A stretch of DNA of 64,000 nucleotides from Trichobilharzia regenti (GCA_944472135.2 OX235263.1:16227517-16291516); one strand, 5' to 3'. Positions 41,323-52,469 are shown, numbered from the stretch's first letter. A program made the numbers and translations. The notes: generated by a model from the sequence alone, not told the origin.

Positions 41323-41540
41323 ATGGCGTCGGTATTGCCGACCATGCACATGGTCCGAGGTACGATCCCCGGCCGACGCACTCCTTTACCTTGCTACGCC
41401 AGAAATAAAGCTGGTAAAGAGGAAAGGTTGGGCATGAGGGTAGCAATCCCATCCTGTAAAAACAAACACTGCGACGGAAACTTCAAGCCTCCAGCTTGAA
41501 GCTGCCCTATGTTCCACTGGGAACGTGAAGGAATAAAAAA
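41323..41540 (+). mobile_element. SINE-B copy, 10-bp target duplication
   Basis: Head shortened (gcgtcggtattgccgacc, A box deleted), B box lost (ggtacgatccc), body and tail complete. Flanked by aatagtaata at 41313-41322 and 41541-41550. Confidence 0.86.
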
Positions 41541-41550
41541 AATAGTAATA

Positions 41551-42324
41551 TAAGTCCGGAATGATGAAAATTGTTAAATTATTAGGATTTAAAAGGATTA
41601 ATTATTTATACTATAATTAGTTCATTACTCTTGAGAATAGAGTTCGGATTTCTTTGGGGGCGAGGTACAACCGAAGGTTAACTCTAAAGAGCATAACAAC
41701 ATAATAGGTCAGGTAACTATAGAAAATACTTCTTAATAAAATAACTAAGAAAGGAAGGCAGGGTGAGTAGCGTTCAGTTGCAACAATAAAATTTTCCTGA
41801 GTAGGACTGACAATCTAGGTGGATATATATGACATAATAAAATTGTTGTATACATATATATAAGTTTAATTACCAAGGCATTGGGAGATACACCCCTATT
41901 CTTTTCTGTGTACATATATTTTGGATTCATCGTTTGGTGGAGATTGCTTCAGTGGAAAGTAGCGTGCTAGGGTTCTTCAGTTTGTCGATTATTTTGAACA
42001 CATTCGGCTTATTATTTATAATATCACAAGTGTCGAATAGATGGCTCTCAACTCCATTGTTTAATGCATGTGAGCACACTAGTCTCACATTCGTTGGTAT
42101 ATGTTGATTAATGTGGATAATGACATTTTTCTGTATTCCTTTAACTTATATGCTTTGTCACGTACATGTAAACTGGTAGACACAGTAGGAGGTAACATGA
42201 GAGTTTGAGAGTTTTTCCATTGGTTGATTATCTCAAACTATTGATCGTTTGATACGCATATGAAAGCTTGGGAGACGGATATGTTCTCTTCTCACGGCAT
42301 CATTCAATCTGCGTCATATTCTAG
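41551..42324. other. Intron sequence, nothing recognised
   Basis: No ORF with motifs and no match to the families in this window. A short (ta)-rich run lies near 41855. Confidence 0.45.
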
Positions 42325-43195
42325 TATTATTATTATTGTTCCCTTGGGTCCCTAGTGAAACATAGGGCTTCAAATGCACGTCTCCACTTGCCACTCCTGT
42401 CTTCTGCTGTAATTTTCATCTGCATCCATGTTAGTCCATACTGTTTCAACTCCTCTTCACAAGATCTCCTCCATGTCACCCTTGCCGCTTCCCTTTCGGC
42501 TCCTACTCGAGCAATGGCCTGACGCGCGCATGATGTCACCCAGAGGTCTCCTCAGCGTGTGTCCAATCCATCTCAATCCAATTTCTCCTGCATATTTGTT
42601 GGTTGGCGATTGCTTTTTGTTATGTTTGTTGGTGCCCATAGTTTCTTGTTGGTGATTCTTTCCGGCCCGGCCGTCTGATCTTCATTCGGTAAAGAGCGAA
42701 GACAGTTGTTGTTGATGAAGGTCTGCAACAAGCTGTTGGAAATATTCTTTGTGACCCGTAAAGAAGAAGTGCCTTGACGTTTGTATTGAAAATCCAACTG
42801 AACTTTGTTGTTTATATGGCTGAGTGACGAAGATTTCCAGATTGATTTCAGGTTGATGAATGTGTGTGTTTCTCGCCTTCCCGATTCTCGCCCGATTTGA
42901 CATCCTCGTCTGTTCTGACTGCCTATAGTTGATACAATGCTCAACACTAGATAAGCGAATGAAGTAACCTATTTCAAATTTATCCCGTTGATGTTGATTG
43001 GCGCTGGATGTTGCTGTTGTTGATACTCTTGGTTGGTTGGTTATTTTCATAACCTCCGTCTTGTTTGTGTTCACCTGGAGTCCTGTCTTCGCCGGCTGCT
43101 TCTTCGACCAGTTAATCGGTCGGTTTTTGCTTGTGAGTCTGCAATTTTGTGTAACATATGACATAAATTATCCACGCGCGAAATCCAGGCCTAGA
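42325..43195 (-). mobile_element. RTE-type LINE, 3' part
   Basis: Minus-strand frames 42682-43164 and 42333-42655 encode the RTE region after the RT (K-T-G-L-Q-V-N-T-N-K-T-E-V-M-K-I, then D-L-H-Q-Q-Q-L, W-I-G-H-T-L-R-R-P, W-R-R-S-C-E-E-E-L-K-Q-Y-G). The tail (+) is cccttgggtccctagtgaaa followed by catagggcttc. 5' truncated near 43195. Confidence 0.82.
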
Positions 43196-43234
43196 TTACT
43201 TGATCACTAGTTTTCTAGCCGGTCTCAAGCTGTG

Positions 43235-43320
43235 ATATAGAGGGAGTGTTGGGGCGTGATGCTAGCAAATCCACCTCCGAAACTTAACAAAATTGCTACA
43301 GAAACTTCAACGCATAAATA
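43235..43320 (+). mobile_element. SINE-B body fragment
   Basis: gtgttggggcgtgatgctag, then gctacagaaacttcaac. Only the middle of SINE-B is left. Confidence 0.55.
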
Positions 43321-43527
43321 TTCTAGTAGTATTTCATAATATTGGAATATGCACTATAGAATGATGGACTTTTTCTCTCCTTTCGCATATTCGCGTTATT
43401 TCTTCACTACGTTCTTCGTGTTTTTTGGTTGAAAGTCTGTGGGTAATCGGCATCAGACACGAACAACTTTACTGACTTCATTATTATAAGACTAGACGCA
43501 ATATGCTGCTGATTGATTTGAGTAATT

Positions 43528-43729
43528 CGCCGACCATGCATATGGTACGGGGTTTGATCCCCGGCCACCGACGCACTCCTTTATCTCGCTAAGCCAGGAA
43601 TAATGCTGGTAAAGAGGAAAGGTTGGGGAAGAAGCTAGCAGCCCCATTCTGTAAAATAAATACTGCCACAGAAACTTCGAGCCACTAGTTGAGGCCCTAT
43701 GTTCCACTAAGGAACGTGAAGGAAAAAAA
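43528..43729 (+). mobile_element. SINE-B, head truncated
   Basis: cgccgaccatgcatatggta, B box ggggtttgatcccc, then body and tail gaggccctatgttccactaa. Complete from the anticodon-arm-like segment onward. Confidence 0.83.
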
Positions 43730-43734
43730 TTCGG

Positions 43735-44620
43735 AGCATCTCAGTTAAAACAGCACTCTTTTCTGTCCAAATTGAATGATTTGGCGCGCCACGCCCTTCA
43801 TCGAAACCTTGATGGGAAGCGAAAAATAGACCGTCTGAGGATGACATGAAGGAGACCTCGCGAGGAGGACATTGAAAACTATGTGTGATCTTGGACCCAG
43901 CTAAAGAAGACAGAGGAGCACAGAACAAGGTGAAGACGTGCTGCTTATACTCAGTGTTTAGGCAGATGATGAGAAACCTGTCTAGGTGACAGTTTCTGTG
44001 AAGAAAAGTGTCACTCTTTGATAAACGTTTGAATAACTTATATAACCTGGATGAGGTGGCTAAAAATAAAGGAACTGGAGATCAAACGACTACTAAAACA
44101 CATTGGCTATTTCACAGAAAATCCTTGAAAAGTTCAGCGGAGAAAATGAATCGGAATCTCATGTAAAGTTATTAATTCGAAAATACTGAAAAGAGTCGTT
44201 CTCAAGAAGTCTTGATCTTGGGAACAAGGTCCCAATTTTCAAAGTCACTGCTTCTATGAGGTTTTGAGACTTAGGGCAGTTGTCACGAAAACCATTGCCA
44301 ACGGGCTTTCATCAAACTTTATTCAGCAGATGACGCCTTTCCTGATACTGAAGGTCACATGGCCAAAAAGAATAAGGAAAAGGTGACCTTGAAAAACGAA
44401 CATATTAGAAACATATCGTCTATCGGGTCTTTGATTGGTAGCATGCATCAGGGTGGAGCCACAAGTGGAAACGATGGATTGGACGCAATGGAGTAATGTA
44501 GAAGAGGCTATGTGATGGGAAAGTGAAAGCTCAAAAAAGTTGCGGAGCCGCGTAATAAGGACTGTAGGGAAAAGAGTGAAATGGAATCAATCGAAAAATA
44601 AAAGTAGTTTTGAAATAGCC
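43735..44620 (+). mobile_element. Probable RTE-like 3' remnants
   Basis: ggagacctcgcgaggaggac (43850) and gggtggagccacaagtggaa (44450) resemble the basic G-R-P-R/W-R-R stretch near the RTE C-terminus, followed each time by tgga-gagga-like text. No open frame; the assignment is tentative. Confidence 0.3.
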
Positions 44621-44730
44621 AGAATTCCAGTCTAAATAACGCTCAGCGTTTCAATAAATTCAATGTTTTCCTTCGGAAGTGATGATCATCTAGATTTTGC
44701 TCAGGAAGATATTTTATTATAGTGTATTTA

Positions 44731-44972
44731 TTATTTTTTGTTCGTTTACGTTCTTAGTGGAAAATAAGGCTTCAAACTAGAGGTTTAAAGTCCGGTAGCC
44801 GTGCCATTTATTTTTATGAGTTAGGGTTGCTAGCCTCATGCCCAACCCTCCCACTTCACCAGTCTAATTACTGGCTTAGCGAGATAAAGGAGTACGTTGG
44901 TGGCCGGGGATCGAACCCTGAACCATGTGAGGCGTTGTTGGTGAGCATTCTAGCTCTGTGCCGCCAACGCCT
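44731..44972 (-). mobile_element. SINE-B copy
   Basis: + strand: ttagtggaaaataaggcttc, gttgctagcctcatgcccaa, then ggggatcgaaccctgaacca and gtgccgccaacgcc. Full length with an altered tail (aaaataaggc for acatagggc). Confidence 0.82.
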
Positions 44973-45044
44973 TAATAGAACAAGCTGTTCCATTAAAACA
45001 AATTATAAAAAATAAAATTATAAAATGTTGAATAAACCTAGAGC

Positions 45045-45765
45045 AACAGTTTATGTAGAATAAAATGGTACCATCATTCATTTCGTTGTATTTTCATCAG
45101 CTGCTGCTTAAAGCCCGAATCAAATTATTATGTTTAAGCACAGGAACAGTTTTACCATACACACACAGAAAGTGCATTCTTAAACAAATAATCAATCAAC
45201 ATATGCAAACAGAAGGTGAACGCAAGCCCGAATAGCTCAGTGGTGACGTCTCTGACTGCAGGGCAGCACTGGGTGACACGGGTTAGTGTCTCAGATAGGG
45301 ACATAAGTTCCTTCAAGTGTTAACATATTCTTTACTGACGAGTCCCAACTAGCACGAAACCATTGGTCAGTTAGTGTTTCCTGCCGATTGCCTCCAACCA
45401 TCTAATATGCATACAAATGTTGAAAATGATAATAAACACTTTATCCCAAACAATAATATTAATCATACACAGTGGAAATCTTTGGCGTTACGTAATCAGA
45501 TGAAAGAGAGGATGAAATCATCGGGCTACCAGGGCAAGGAAATAAACTGTGTTCAAGAATTGAAAAATTTATTTCTGTACACATACTTAATAATGTCTTT
45601 GAGCTGTAAGCGGCTGATGATAAGCCAACGAAATAAATCGTTGTATCACTATATTCTGCGGAAACTGTTGTTCTTGCTTTATTCAAATTCATTAAGGGAA
45701 ATAAAAATGCATGAAGTTTGCAAAATGTTGCTGGAAGTTATTGATAGAAATAAGACATAATGACT
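45045..45765. repeat. Family E inverted pair with family D inserted
   Basis: + E block at 45045-45220 (aataaaatggtaccatcatt), inverted E block at about 45570-45700 (RC: gaataaagcaagaacaacag). Between them family D (45222-45413) and unassigned sequence. The 128-codon ORF 45374-45760 crosses these repeats and is probably spurious. Confidence 0.52.
45222..45413 (+). repeat. Hammerhead-SINE family D copy
   Basis: cccgaatagctcagtggtga (A box), acgggttagtgtctc (B box mutated), hammerhead: core CTGACGA, stem II gtcc/gcac, GAAAC, cattgg, TC at 45335-45368, then tttcctgccgattgcctcca. Core, GAAA and GTC intact; stem I lost. Confidence 0.74.
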
Positions 45766-46245
45766 AATGACTTCTACACCACCTTCTGTTTATATTTTCA
45801 ACCTCTTTCTTATCGTCCCTTATTCTTATCACTTTTTCATTATAAACGTGTCTCATTTACTTCCCTGACAATCAGTCTAGCATTACTAAATCGGTTCATT
45901 TGTTTTCACTAGCCTTTATCGACTACTACGTCCACCTGAACATTTGTTTATTTAATCATACTGTTTCTCATTATTCGTGTTATCACAGATTGCCTCACTT
46001 TTTCATCCTTATTAATGATAAGGCCATTATTATCATTATTATTACCATTACTACTACTATGACTAATTGCACAATTTATATTCACCATCGTATTATCGTG
46101 TAGACAAAACACCATGATTGGTTTATATTTGAATTTTTATTTGTAAAATTATATACATTAGAGTTAAGCCTGGTGAGATCTAATTGAAACCAAAATATTG
46201 TTCGCTTAAGCAGGTGTTGTTCTAAATTTAAAAATAATAAGATTA

Positions 46246-46437
46246 GTGCGTCGGTGGCACAGTGGTTAGGACTCTCGCCGACCATGCACATGGTCCGGGG
46301 TTCGAGCCCGCACCGACGCACATCTGATATCTGTGGTCGGCCTGCAAAATTTGGGCTACCGATATCCATGCTGAAAATTCCATACTTGTACCGAAAATAC
46401 AGTGTGGAATCAAGCTGTAAATCAAAAATAAAAAAAA
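46246..46437 (+). mobile_element. SINE-A copy
   Basis: gtgcgtcggtggcacagtgg, ggggttcgagcccgc, ctgcaaaatttgggctaccg and gtggaatcaagctgtaaatc, with a-rich tail. Close to consensus; the perfect 7-bp terminal pairing GTGCGTC...GACGCAC is intact. Confidence 0.9.
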
Positions 46438-46501
46438 TGAAAAAATAGTAGGCAGTTAAATAAAACATTACACAACACAAGGTGAATGATTACAATAAGG
46501 C

Positions 46502-46783
46502 TTTAACAACAGAAGACAAGGGCCAGGCAACAGATCGTTTTATTATGAAAATCAACACGTATTTATACATATTTCACATACATTATTATAGACAAGCGCA
46601 GTCATCTGATTGGTTGTTTATCAGAAGTTAGGCAGACTAACGCAGGCTTCAGATTGGTTGTTTCGGGATTCCTCGACAAATAGAGTTCTCTATCTGCGAA
46701 TCATATTTTGCCACGTTAACTTTGCTGTGATTGGTTGTTGAATCAGCCTTGCTCATATTTTCTCATGGCCTGCTCTCACCACA
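46502..46783 (-). mobile_element. Solo LTR with 4-bp target duplication (copy 2)
   Basis: Same unit as 4257-4608 but about 70 bp shorter at its right side. Flanked by aggc at 46498-46501 and 46784-46787. Three gattggttg blocks are kept. Confidence 0.72.
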
Positions 46784-46875
46784 AGGCAACATGGCGAAGA
46801 AATTACGTTGAATCAAAAAAATGTGACAAGTAAAATGATAATGGAAATTCTTCAAAGCAAAATTAATAATAACAG

Positions 46876-47905
46876 GTGATAGCGTTATTAGAAGACGGAG
46901 ATTATCTGAAAAATGTGATGCATTTGAGCTTTACATTTCGAACAGTCTGATCACAAATTTAATTGTCAAGTCAATATATATGGAAAAGTTAAATTAAACA
47001 AAGTAACAAAAAAAGAGAATTAAGAATAATTAACACAACGTTTGGTAATCCAATCAAATAAGGATTACCAAGGTACGTTAAGAGTAATAACAAATTGCTT
47101 TGAATACATAGGGGGTGGGCTTAAGTTTATGAATAACTATAGCCTCAACGTATTTCCGTAAGCGTCCTAGACCATTTTGTATAGATCACCTTAAAGGCTG
47201 AGTCAACATCAATCTTATGGTTAATCTCGATTAGACGTTTAGCTATGGACGAAGTTGGTAGTCTGACACCTGCGTCCATTAGTTTTTCACAATTCATTTG
47301 TTTTTCTAATTATTTAGAGATATGCTCTCCCACCCTTACATGCAAAGCACGATTATTCCTCCCTATGTATGTGTGTCCACACACACAGGAAAATCGGTGA
47401 ATAGTGAGGGATGTGGCATAATCACTTGTGCACTTTTGAAGTTTGCAGTGAAGCATATTTTTAGCTTTATCGATAATTACAAGCTGGGCTGCATAATAGG
47501 TTCTACGGATGATCGAATTCAACCTTTGTCTCAAAATCTTACTGTTTATTTCCCGTTATATGGTAATTTGATCAAAACATTTTTAAGGTGATCTATACAA
47601 AATGGTCTAGGACGCTTACTGAAATACGTTGAGGCTATAGTTATTCATAAACTTAAGCCCCACCCCCTGTGTATTCAAAGCAATTTGTTATTACTCTTAA
47701 CGTACCGTGGTAATCCTTATTTGATTGGATTACCAAACGTTGTGTTAATTATTCTTAATTCTCTTTTTTGTCACTTTGTTTAATTTAACTTTTCCATATA
47801 TATTGACTTGACGAGTAAACTTGTGATCAGATTGTTCGAAATGTAAAGCTCAAATGCATCACATTTTTCAGATAATCTCCGTCGTCTAATAACACTATCA
47901 AAATT
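46876..47905 (-). mobile_element. PLE foldback: 320-bp inverted arms around a GIY-YIG segment
   Basis: Arms 46876-47200 and 47586-47905 are near-identical reverse complements (ggtaatccaatcaaataagg versus ccttatttgattggattacc). Minus-strand 47310-47534 in the centre encodes F-S-C-V-C-G-H-T-Y-I-G-R-N-N-R and L-H-V-R-V-G-E-H, a PLE GIY-YIG core with the Y-I-G and Arg helix. Confidence 0.8.
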
Positions 47906-47999
47906 TATAAAAACGACGAATTTTTTTCAATAACAGTTGACATAATGAGGAAAGGATAAACAAAGCGAATAAACGGAATGAAAAATATATTAGGATTGG

Positions 48000-48420
48000 A
48001 GATTATAACTGGTTAGTAGTGTTCGATTAGGCTGATGAAAGAGGGAATGGTTGAACAAAAAACGTTTCCTGTACACAAAGGTCTTGCTTTTATATGCCTC
48101 GGTGACCAAGGCTTCAGCAGCTCAGGTGGTTTGTTTAGGTTACTTTTCACCTTGAGGATAACTTTGAAGGAACAGGCTGTAAAAGTAAGGTAATCAGCAT
48201 GGATCAGATGATCAGTTATTGCATTTCCAACAGCCGAAATCCCACACCTCCCTCTTCGTAGTTATTCAGGAGAATGTTTTTTGTCACCTTCTTGGATGAA
48301 ACCCGGTTGGAACGACCAATATGTCTAGCTGAACTAGAGCAGGGGAATTTATAGATAGACGCACATAAAGTTGATCAACTGAGGAATCTTTTCCTTTAGC
48401 TTACTGAAAAGTGATGATGT
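48000..48420 (-). pseudogene. PLE GIY-YIG remnant
   Basis: Minus-strand translation near 48290-48360 gives F-P-C-S-S-S-A-R-H-I-G-R-S-N-R (Y-I-G changed to H-I-G). No RT part nearby. 48421-48610 holds nothing clear. Confidence 0.5.
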
Positions 48421-48617
48421 AGTGATAATGTCTATTTCATGAACTCTTAAATCCTTATTTTATGGCTGTCATCTTTGATATTATCGTTCATATACATCAT
48501 TTACTTGATTACGGATATTAGATCACATATAATAGGTTTAACTGTATGTTCTTGTCTATAAAACGTGTCGTAAATCAATTTCCTTAAGGACTTTCCTTAG
48601 AACATATAACTCTTCCT

Positions 48618-48972
48618 GTTAGATAGTTTGAGGCGATCGGCCGCAGGAAGCCTTGAACCTAGGTTTTGTGCTAGTTGGCACTCATCAGCAAGGCGTATCT
48701 GCAACCTTGAAGGAGCAACTCATTCCTTTCTGAGATCCGAACCCGCGTCACCCACTGCTGCCCTACAGTCAGAGACGTCACCACTGAGCTATTCGGCCTC
48801 GCTATTGACCTCCTGTAGGACTGTAGTTGATATTTTTGATCTGACGCCAGTAACTAGTATGATGTGTCTAGTCCCCTCATTGGTGCATTACAACCTGACT
48901 GATAGAATTCAGCCTGGACCGATGAGAGGACTAGACACATCACACTAGTTACTAGTGTTAGATCAAAAATAT
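48618..48972. repeat. Hammerhead-SINE family D, minus copy with inverted start block
   Basis: 48618-48890 on the minus strand: tRNA-like part (+: gagatccgaacccgcgtcac, ctgagctattcgg), hammerhead 48650-48694, tail. 48885-48972 repeats the start block on the plus strand (gaggactagacacatcacac), giving a head-to-head junction. 48980-49490 beyond has no recognised element. Confidence 0.74.
48650..48694 (-). ncRNA. Hammerhead motif, family D, near-canonical
   Basis: Minus strand: GCCTTG (stem I), CTGATGA (exact core), gtgc/gcac stem II with loop caacta, AAAAC (G12 changed to A), ctagg, TT (cleavage position, usually TC), CAAGGC. All three stems pair. One core change and a less favoured cleavage triplet are the only defects. 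Confidence 0.7.
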
Positions 48973-49489
48973 ATAACTGTTCCACCACAACATCAGGAGC
49001 ATATATGCGCCGAATACGAATGATAAATGATTTAATCAGGTTTCGTCTTCGACCAGTAGGTGCCCAGCTATTGAAATTTGTCAGTTGTTAATTCCGTAGC
49101 AGTTTAATAAACTTGAATAATGGACAATGATAACTGCTTCACGTGTGACAAGCAGAAACCAAGATCGCATCTACACAGAAATGAGAATAATAAAATTATT
49201 GATTCGCTTCTTATTTTCACTCATCAAATGTTCTTTAGAAGAATTATTGTTTTCACATGGAAAAAAGAATAAATTGATTTGCTAAAACCTCACAGAACTA
49301 AAACTGACCTTTAAATGTAGTCCACGCTAAAACAAAACAGAAAGAATTAGTTGTCTGAGGTGGAGTTTTTTCTAGTAACTAAAGTAACCAACAAATTTTA
49401 AATGTAATGACCTGAAGTTAAGCCTCATTTTTATTTCAAAGGAACTTAATTATATGAGAAAGTCAGAATGAATTTGAATAACACAGTAG

Positions 49490-49570
49490 GGACGGCTGTT
49501 TAACCGGATGAGGTGAATTCATTTCTTTCCGTTTCATAGGGTTTTCATCAGTTGCATACGACCTGGATAG
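49490..49570 (-). repeat. E-like block with ctgatga and tgaattca palindrome
   Basis: Minus strand: gcaa, CTGATGA, aaaccctat, GAAAC, then ggaaagaaa, tgaattca. Same order as family E but with a different palindrome. The closing stem I strand is not visible. Confidence 0.35.
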
Positions 49571-49789
49571 TAAAGTATAATACAGAAATAATCAGTTTTG
49601 ATATAATCTCGTCAGACTTGACCTGAATGCATAAACTTTATTTTATAAGAGTAGAATCATCTCAATTTGAAATCATTTTTATTCCTTTACTTTCTTCATG
49701 GAGAATAGGGATTCGAAACTGGGCTTACTACCTAGTGAGTGAGTTTAGTGGGTTACGTCATCTGGTGTTTGATTTCGGACTAAACACGT

Positions 49790-49985
49790 CATCGATGAGG
49801 ATTCTACTTCCGAACCATGACTCACATTAGAGCTCTCCTTGTAACCAGACGGTCCTGGATTCGAAGCTCAGTGAGTGCGTACCACTGAAGAATCCTAAAC
49901 TAATACGAAACAGCTGGCCGTCCAGTACTCCCACGTTTTACAATGGTTCTCTAACTAATGTCAGCTCATGATTAAATCGTGTAAG
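49790..49985 (+). repeat. Hammerhead-SINE family C, 5' truncated
   Basis: gctctccttgtaaccagacg, B box ggattcgaagctc, hammerhead at 49879-49928 (core CTGAAGA, GAAAC, GTC intact; stem II atcc/atac broken), tail caatggttctctaactaatg. 49986-50400 shows no recognised element. Confidence 0.7.
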
Positions 49986-50399
49986 AGAATCTAGATGGAA
50001 GCAAATACGAGGTTACGTCATTAAAGGGAATTGAAATTTCAGTGAGTTAATATGGAAGAGTCTGTGCTTACAACAGTAGTAATAATTAAGTAACAGTCTC
50101 CTTTTTTTCAAAACAAGACTCAGTCTACACTCTTCGGATAGTGACACCTACAGAATTTCAATCTAGTCATGCAGTGATTTGTTTATTCATCAGCTTTGAT
50201 CAAGTGTCTTTTATTAGCTGAGTGCCAAGCAATGGCTCTGAAAATCGAATTTCATGGTGAATACACATCCAGACATGAATATAACACCGAAGAGTGTAGA
50301 GAAGAGTCTCTTTTCGGCGAATACATTCATTGAGCTGCAAAATCCCATTAATTGATATAAGAATAAGACTTGTGCACTGTGGTACAGTACAATCCCATT

Positions 50400-51730
50400 A
50401 TGGGTACAATTTATTTTGATAAAGTCTCAGAGTATTATACAGTAATATTATATGATGACCACGTTTTCAGCACAATTTATTACTGCCCATAGTCCTATGA
50501 AGTTACTCACACAACTTTCTAACTTCGTCTGAGTAATTCCACTAGTTCCTATCGTTGATTTTATTGGCAGCAGTATATTCCATATTTTTGGAATGAGTGA
50601 TTAGTCATTCCTATTGCAAGTTTTGGGTGTAAAGTAGATGAACAAGGATTCGACAATCAACCTATCTCTCCCTCCACCTACATAGATTACTTCTTGGAAT
50701 TTCGATTCTGTCCCACCCTACTGTGTGGTTGTGTGTTAATGCATGAAGTGTAATTGCTGAGCTTTTTCGTAAATTGCTTATCTTCTTTAGGCCAATCATT
50801 CTAACCTTAGCTAAATTCTTTTGTTCCGACAATCTGACTACTCCCGACTTATTGGTTTGACCTGTGTAGTTGACCTCACTCAAAGTCATGGCAAGGTATT
50901 TTGTAAATTATATTATTTTGCCTAATTGGTTCCACCGGGTCTTTTAGCCTACAGAGCTTGTCCTACCTGAGTGAGTTTGTAGGTTTGAATGCCACTCTGA
51001 TTCCTGCTTTATTGAGAATCTTCCTCTTTATATGGTAAAATTACTGTAGATGCCTTTTATTCTCTCTTAATTATGTTATTATTACTAGTTTCACAATTAT
51101 TTTTATTTCGATTTTGGCCTTTTCTGATCTTCCTAATGAATCTCAGAAGATAGTTAGTTATTTAACATCAACCAGTTATTCTTCTATCTGTTTCATTTAA
51201 TCATTGAGGTTTTTGTTGTACCACTTACCGCTCCTGCTGAGTTTGTTGGACCCTTAACTAAGCCTGTTCTAACAGTTAACTTATGAGACGAATTAAAGTC
51301 TAAATATCTATTAGAAAGTGTTAGTTTTTTTTATAAACACTAGTGTGCAGTTTACCTTCTTTTTTTATTTTTATTTTTTTTGTTATTTTTTTTATTTTTG
51401 ATTACAGCTTGATTCCACACCGTATTTTTAGTGCAATTATGGAATTTTCAGCATGGATATCGGTAGCCCGAAATTCGCAGGCCGACCATAGATATCAGGT
51501 GTGCGTCGGCGTGGGCTCGAGCCCCGGATCATGTGCATGGTCGGCAAGAGTCCTAACCACTGTGCCACCGACGCAGTGATTTTGCAATCTAATACCATAG
51601 CTAACTCTCCTTGTTCATTTTTCGATTCAAATGTGAATTTTTTTAAAAAGTTCCATACATTTAAAGTAAATTTTCATATGACCAACAGTGATTGTAGCAT
51701 TTATGACAAATCATTATTTGTACACTTCTG
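50400..51730 (-). mobile_element. PLE-10: PLE-2-type element carrying SINE-A, next to exon b
   Basis: Minus strand: RT end near 51580-51730 (E-x-E-x-x-x-x-L-A equivalent), thumb 51250-51350, linker, GIY-YIG at 50662-50889 (V-N-Y-T-G-Q-T-N-K-S-G-V-V-R-L-S, Y-I-G changed to Y-T-G), terminus 50400-50500. SINE-A inserted at 51394-51575. Ends about 75 bp before exon b. Confidence 0.76.
51394..51575 (-). mobile_element. SINE-A inside PLE-10
   Basis: + strand: attacagcttgattccacac to cactgtgccaccgacgca. Complete, lies within the PLE RT/thumb coding region between 51350 and 51580. Confidence 0.87.
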
Positions 51731-51803
51731 ATTTAGTATTTGATACGTTATTCATATTGAATCTTCAATTATTTTTTTCATTTTTTGTTTAAAATTAATT
51801 AAG

Positions 51804-51910
51804 GATATTGACAATGTTATCGCTAGAGCGATTGCCGCAAATGTTCGTGGTGCTATTGTTTTGGCAGAAGATCGAAGTGGGTTTCAGAAAGCACTTGAAC
51901 TGAAGAAAAG
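51804..51910 (+). CDS. TATDN3: TATDN3-like exon b: helix and second strand
   Basis: Opens after attaag and reads DIDNVIARAIAANVRGAIVL, then AEDRSGFQKALELKK and the first two bases of an Arg codon, ending at ag|gtattt. It fits the TATDN3 segment after the H-x-H strand: an amphipathic helix, then the V-x-A/L-x-x-V-A-E segment, then a helix ending in a basic pair. The acceptor has a poor polypyrimidine tract close to the AG, though ttttttgttt lies 15 bases upstream. The donor gtattt is weak. Both may matter for splicing across a 50-kb intron. Exon b follows a PLE fragment whose recognisable sequence ends near 51730. Confidence 0.8.
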
Positions 51911-51971
51911 GTATTTGAAATGTATTTTTTTCTTAAACGTTTTATAATTATTAAACTGAATTATCATTTAC

Positions 51972-52400
51972 GATTATCATTATTGTTCCTCTGGGTTCCG
52001 TGTGGAACATAGGGTTTCAGCTTGAGCACATTGCCATTTCACTTTGTTTCCTTTTAGTCGTTTTTAGCTGTCTCAACCACTATGGCACATAAGATTCCAT
52101 CTTCTCCCTGGAAGATCTCCTCCATGTTCAAATCGTCGTTTCCTATTCAGGTTCTATTTGACAGCCTGGAGCATGGTCAGTTGAATGTCTTCATGGCAAA
52201 TATATCGAATCTTTCATCATTTCTTTCGCTATATTTTTCTGGCAATAGATGTTTGCTTGATTACTTGCAAAGCCAGAGTTTCTTGCGGATTTTACTTTTC
52301 GGCCAAGCGTCTAACCTTCATTGATGGAGTGAAGATAGCTGTTTGTGGAAGTTTGCAGTGACCTGCTGAAAAAATGGTTTTGGCTATGTATTTGCAGAGT
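51972..52400 (-). mobile_element. RTE-type LINE, 3' fragment
   Basis: gttcctctgggttccgtgtg and gaacatagggtttcagctt at the start are the RTE tail; 52080-52330 follows the 42.4-42.7 kb copy at low identity (cttttcggccaagcgtc versus ctttccggcccggccgtc). Confidence 0.62.
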
Positions 52401-52469
52401 CTCTGAACCACATAATAATCACTGATTTGATCTATGTATTGATAACTCGGATTTTCTTCCCTATCCTGA

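Noticed and set aside
43735..44620. Host gene exon in a G/C-richer stretch
   Set aside because: No open frame with splice borders; short resemblance to RTE C-terminal sequence is the better, though weak, explanation.
45374..45760. 128-codon + strand ORF as a candidate gene
   Set aside because: Its start lies in a family D tail and its end in an inverted family E repeat; no motif.
46246..46320. Possible genuine tRNA gene
   Set aside because: A and B boxes and 7-bp terminal pairing are present, but the anticodon arm is a longer palindrome (gaccatg/catggtc), there are ten dispersed copies, and each is joined to the same SINE body and tail.
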